64,000 nucleotides of DNA from Sclerotiophoma versabilis (Eukaryota; Ascomycota; Dothideomycetes; Pleosporales; Didymellaceae), in assembly GCA_012274445.1 (NCBI GenBank), contig JAAROD010000014.1:1280260-1344259 (forward strand), given 5' to 3'. Position numbers and translations under genes: made by a program. The notes beneath the pieces were generated by a model that saw only the letters and a list, made by a program, of their open reading frames with translations, ran no database searches and had not been told where the DNA came from. Position 1 is the stretch's first letter. Every line of letters begins with the position of its first letter. Shown piece after piece: positions 59,962-64,000 of this stretch.

Positions 59962-61731
59962 TAATAGTATATAGAATATAGTAGATAAAGTATATAATAA
60001 TACTTTTAGTAAAGATAGTATAAGAAGAGAAAGTAGTAGTAGTAGTAGCTCTAGTAGTAGTAAACCTAGAGATAATCTAAAAGATAAAGCTATTTATACT
60101 AGCTCTAGTAATAGCTCTAGTAGTAGTTCTAGTAAAGAGAAAAGTAGACCTACTACTACTATAAGTAGAAGAAAGAAGTTTATAATTAATAGCTCTAGTT
60201 CTAGCTCTAGTTCTAGTAAAGAAGAGGCTCTTACTACTAGTAGTCCTAAAGTACTTATACTAAGAAAGCCTATTAATAAAAAGCTTTATACTAAAGTAGA
60301 TAATCTACCTAGTAAAAAAGAAAATAAAATAAATATCTTTAGTAATAGTACTAGTAGTAGCTTAGAAGAAGACTTTAGCTTAGAAGAAGATAACTTTAAT
60401 AAAGTTTATAGAATAAGAAAGAGAAAAAGTATTTATAAGATTAATAAAAGTACTAAAGAAGGCTCTTCTAGTCTATATCCTATCTTTACTTCTAGACTAG
60501 AGGCTACTTCTACTAGTAAGAATTATACTAAAAGTAATAGTAAAAGTAATAGCCTAGACTCTAGTAATAGCTTTACTAGTACTAAGTATATATCTAGTAC
60601 TCCTATAGCTAGTGCTAGTACTAGTAAAAAGAAGAGTATAGAAGAGGATAATAAGTATAGTAATATTCTAAACTTAGTAGAAAACTATAAGAGTAAGAGC
60701 CTAGCTTCTAATAGAAGTAAAGAAGTAAAAAGGCCTCTAGTTTATACTACTAGTACTAGTAAAAGGAGTAAAGAGAATATAATAACTAAAAGAATAACTA
60801 CTAGTATTTCTAGAAGTAGTAGTAGTTCTAGCTCTAGTACTTCTACTACTAAAGATAATAAACCTATAAAAGATAATCTTAGTAGTAATAGTAATATAGC
60901 TATAGAAGAAGATACTATTCTAGAAGAAGATTCTAGTAGTAACTATAGTCTAGATATAGAAGATAGTGTTCTTCTAAAAGAAGAAGCTACTATAAATAAA
61001 GATAATCTAAAAGCCTTTACTATAGAAGAGAATAGTAGTAGCTCTAGTAAAGAAAAAGAAGATTTTAACTCTACTAAAAGAAAAAAGTTACTAGAAGAGA
61101 AATTAGATTTAGCTAGGCCTTCTTTTAGAACTAGCTCTAGTATACTTAGTAGTAATATTAACTATATAGAAGATCTAAATACTAATAGAAAAAAAAAAGA
61201 GCTTTCTAATAAAAATACTACTTTAGGTCTTAGTAGTAGTATTCTACCTAGCTTAGACTTTAATAAAGAAGAAGATATCTTTTCTAAAAGCTCTACTACT
61301 AGAGATATACCTACTAGTAGATATAGTAGAAAGATAGAAGCTATTATTAATAAAGATATAAATAAAGAAAATACTAGTTTAACTAGTATTCTACCTATTC
61401 TACCTAGTAGTTCTAGTAAAAGAAAGCCTAGTATAGACTTAACTAGTCCTATAAGTACTAAGCTTAAGAAGCTAAACTATCTAGAAAGTATTATTACTTA
61501 AGGTAGTAGTAGTAGTATAAGTTTAAAAGAAAGAGAAAGAATTATTAAAGAAAATATTAAACTTAGAAGCTTAAATAACTTAGCTATAAGTAGTAGAAGA
61601 AAAACCTTACTAAAGAGCTTAAAAGAGCTATATAAAAGTATAAATATAGAAATAAAAGATTTTAAAAGCTCTAGGCAGGAAGAAGCTATTAAAGAAATTA
61701 TAGATTCTATTCTAGATAGGTAGATTAAATA

Positions 61732-62479
61732 ATATATTACTTAATTTTAAAACTTAAATTTATTAGAAATAAGATCTATAGAAATCTATAGTATATTTTA
61801 AACTACTCTATTATTTACTTACTTTATAGTAATTCCTAACTATATTTATTTAATATATAATAATTTAATTTCTTTAAAAGTAAAACATATTTCTTATACT
61901 ACTAGAAATAATAATCTAGGTAACTTTTAGTATAACTACCTATATAGTTAATAGTATTAGAGTTTAGTATTTATAGTTACTATTATACTAGTGCCTAAAA
62001 GGTAATAATACTTACTATATATAAATAATAGTATAAAAATATAATATATAAACTATATAGTATAACTATATTAGTTATAGTATATAATTTACACCTAGAG
62101 TTTATAAAGCTTAAGTAAAGTAAGTTAGTATATTAGATAGATAGGTATAGAGCTTTATACTATCTTCTAAATAGATATAGGCTTAATATTATTCTTATCT
62201 CTACTACCTTTACTATTTTCTATCTTACTATCTTTAATCTTCTTTACTTATATTACTAATATAGGTATATTTACCTTAATAAATAGTATTACCTTCTTAC
62301 TAATAAATTTACTAAATATACTCTTTAAGCCTAGCTAGGTATCTAATACTATACTTACTTTATAGGCCTCTAGATTTACCTTTATAACTAGTTTAAGCTA
62401 AATATACTAGAAGAGAATATAGAAATTATTTTCTACTTATAAGTTAAAGATAATATTATATAGTATTAAGTAGAGTATG
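61732..62479. other. AT-rich spacer
   Basis: RIP-like AT-rich DNA between the end of the large decayed gene and the next minus-strand decayed frame. Nothing recognised. Confidence 0.4.
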
Positions 62480-63830
62480 CTCTAGCCTAGCTACTTAGCT
62501 ACTTTATACTAGTAGAGCACCTAGTATAGCTACTTCTTAAACTACTATTACTACTTAGGCCCTAAAGTAGTAGTAATAGATAGTAGTAGAGTATCTATAG
62601 CCTTAGAGCTAACCTTACTCTTACTATATTAGTTATTACTCTTATTATTTAGCCTTATAGTATTCTATACCTAGATTTAGTTAATCTTTTTAGTATAGGC
62701 CTTACTAAGAAAAGCTATAGCCTAGTAGTACTTAATATAGATAATATCTAGCTTCTGCTTATAGTAATTATATAGGCTCTAAGTAAAAGTAAGTATGCTC
62801 TAGAGTACTATTAAAGTACTACTCTTTTATAATAGCTACTAGCAGCTATAAAAAAAAGTAAGTAGGTAGGTTTCTCTAAGCTTCTATATAAAAGGTAATT
62901 TTTATATATACTAGCTTTATAGAAAGGTAGTAGCTAAGACCTAGAAAGTAGTATTACTAATAAAGTAGGCTTTATTAGGTATACTAGAAGCTATTAGGTA
63001 AAGTGCTATAGTACTACTATATAGGTTATTATTATTATCTACTAGCTACTTAGGAATTTATAAAATAAACAGCTTATTCTAGTATAAAATAAAGGTATAA
63101 GTACTATATTCTCTATAAGATACTAACTTAAGTAGTAGTACTAATCTAAGGTTCTACTTCTTCTATACTTATATAAGCTCTAGCTTCTTAGTATACTTTT
63201 ACTTAGTATAGTAATTTTTATTAGTAATAGTTATAATCTAGGTAGGTTTCTTTTAGCTAATCTATTTATAAATAGGCTCTTTAGGCTTAGGCTTCTTTAA
63301 CTTATTAAACTTATTTAACCTTAATAGCTATAGTATTATTAGGCTAAGAGGCTTAGTAGCTAGCTAGAAATACTTTAATAGTAGTACTAAACTTAATATA
63401 GTAGTATACTTTATTAACTATAGTAGAGAGTTATAAAGCTACTATACTAAAGGAGGTTTCTTCTAGAAGCTATTACTTAGGCTAGTAGTAAGATTCTTTA
63501 CTATAGAGACTAGCTATACCTAAGTATTAGTAGGTAATATATTTTTAGTAAGTATCTTTCTTAATAGCTATATTACTAATAGTATAGAGTAGGTAATAAA
63601 GATAGGCTTATAGATACTTATTTTATTTAGAACTAGCTAGCCTATGCTATATAGGCAGAATAAAGTATTATACTATAAGTTTAAAACAGTTACTCTACTC
63701 TAGAATAGCTTTTAGTAGTTCTTATTTAGTAGGTTATATATAAGCCTATAGGCAAAGCTAGACTTACTAGCTAAGAGAAAGCTCTAAAGCCTACTATTAA
63801 ATTACTTAGTAGTATCTTTTAGTATATAGA
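62480..63830 (-). pseudogene. RIP-decayed reading frame next to the telomere
   Basis: One minus-strand frame stays coherent for about 440 codons. Its stops cluster at plausible Gln/Trp sites, including a run of four near 62550 that looks like a former polyglutamine stretch. Legible pieces include NLRLVLLLKLVSYREYSTYT and SSIPNKAYFISNTTF. There are no ATG codons and I do not recognise the family. Stop density is higher than in the frame at 59967-61731, so confidence is low. Confidence 0.35.
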
Positions 63831-63895
63831 TTTATAGTAGATTAAATAGTAATATATTTATTTATTAATATAGAAGATAAAAGAAAAGAAGAAGC

Positions 63896-64000
63896 TAGGG
63901 TTAGGGTTAGGGTTAGGGTTAGGGTTAGGGTTAGGGTTAGGGTTAGGGTTAGGGTTAGGGTTAGGGTTAGGGTTAGGGTTAGGGTTAGGGTTAGGGTTAG
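63896..64000 (+). repeat. Telomere, (TTAGGG)n
   Basis: TAGGG at 63896-63900 then sixteen perfect TTAGGG units and TTAG to the window end. The G-rich strand runs 5'->3' toward the end, so this is a true right-hand chromosome end, with no variant repeats at the junction. Confidence 0.99.

Larger units (their letters stand above)
49500..61731 (+). pseudogene. Large RIP-decayed gene split by a Copia element; subtelomeric TLH/recombinase-like region (tentative)
   Basis: Two coding remnants, about 49500-52374 and 59967-61731, are in the same frame once the Copia element and one 5-bp duplicate are set aside; together about 1,500 codons. About ten stops in the left part and a few in the right fall at likely former Gln/Trp codons; one frame change or intron is near 49990. 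Legible pieces include SIRGTEVELLKYTNSLELG, PRNLYIDSITKLIKVEISYS, FFSSKFSYLLKVYISIGIPF and STKVALGNYTRDSNILASKT. Their order (RGTE, RN-I-ID, a conserved leucine/PF segment, then a former AGHS-like motif) recalls the region upstream of the helicase in telomere-linked RecQ proteins, itself tyrosine-recombinase-like. The right part is a Ser/Lys/Glu-rich low-complexity tail, with no helicase motifs. The decay is well supported; the family is tentative. Confidence 0.6.

Noticed and set aside
1..64000. tRNA and rRNA genes
   Set aside because: I saw no convincing tRNA cloverleaf boxes or rRNA segments in the gene-bearing parts; AT-rich parts offer only chance matches.

Overview
The window is the right-hand end of a chromosome of a filamentous ascomycete (Pezizomycotina; a Dothideomycete is my guess, not proven). 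The last 105 bases are an uninterrupted TTAGGG telomere. Genes have several 45-95 nt introns with fungal splice signals, including Zn2Cys6, MFS, P450 and GH28 types typical of these fungi. Balanced-composition, gene-bearing blocks alternate with very AT-rich, TpA-rich blocks in which CpA and TpG (and so ATG) are almost absent. That is the footprint of repeat-induced point mutation (RIP) on transposon-derived DNA.

Layout: 1-1019, 5' part of a peroxisomal 3-ketoacyl-CoA thiolase. 2015-3875, MFS transporter. 3876-5938, intergenic and AT-rich. 5939-17883, dense block: FAD monooxygenase, a small alpha/beta-barrel protein, alpha/beta-hydrolase, Zn2Cys6 regulator, acyl-CoA ligase, PRISE-type enone reductase. 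17884-21254, RIP block with pogo copy A. 21255-29328, second dense block: second alpha/beta-barrel protein, aldehyde dehydrogenase, acyl-CoA dehydrogenase, cytochrome P450. 29329-32600, RIP block with inverted pogo copy B and a relic. 32600-35772, no recognisable gene. 35773-37029, secreted endopolygalacturonase. 37030-63895, subtelomeric repeats: pogo fragments, a Gypsy gag relic, minisatellites, and decayed long reading frames, one split by a 7.6 kb Copia element. 63896-64000, telomere.

The two dense blocks look like one gene cluster split by transposon DNA. It has one pathway-type regulator, one transporter and eight enzymes or enzyme-like proteins, mostly in divergent pairs, but no PKS, NRPS or terpene synthase in the window. 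Three enzymes end in peroxisomal PTS1 tripeptides (monooxygenase SKL, acyl-CoA ligase SKL, aldehyde dehydrogenase SRL), and the thiolase has a PTS2-like N-terminus. The pathway therefore probably activates a carboxylic acid as a CoA thioester and works on it in peroxisomes, as in side-chain shortening of a plant aromatic or fatty acid, or tailoring of a polyketide made elsewhere.

The most striking new signal is a CGGAA-based regulatory code. The divergent promoters carry CGGAA/TTCCG half-sites in fixed geometry: six tandem copies at an exact 9-bp period before the P450, three at 9 bp between ligase and reductase, 9-bp pairs before the second barrel protein and the aldehyde dehydrogenase, and palindromes before the monooxygenase, hydrolase and first barrel protein. 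The cluster's Zn2Cys6 protein is the obvious candidate binder. The second notable object is a RIP-decayed gene of about 4.6 kb next to the telomere, whose ancestral frame is readable because its stops fall almost only where CAA, CAG or TGG would have stood, and which is interrupted by a Copia element with intact 269-bp LTRs and a 5-bp target duplication.
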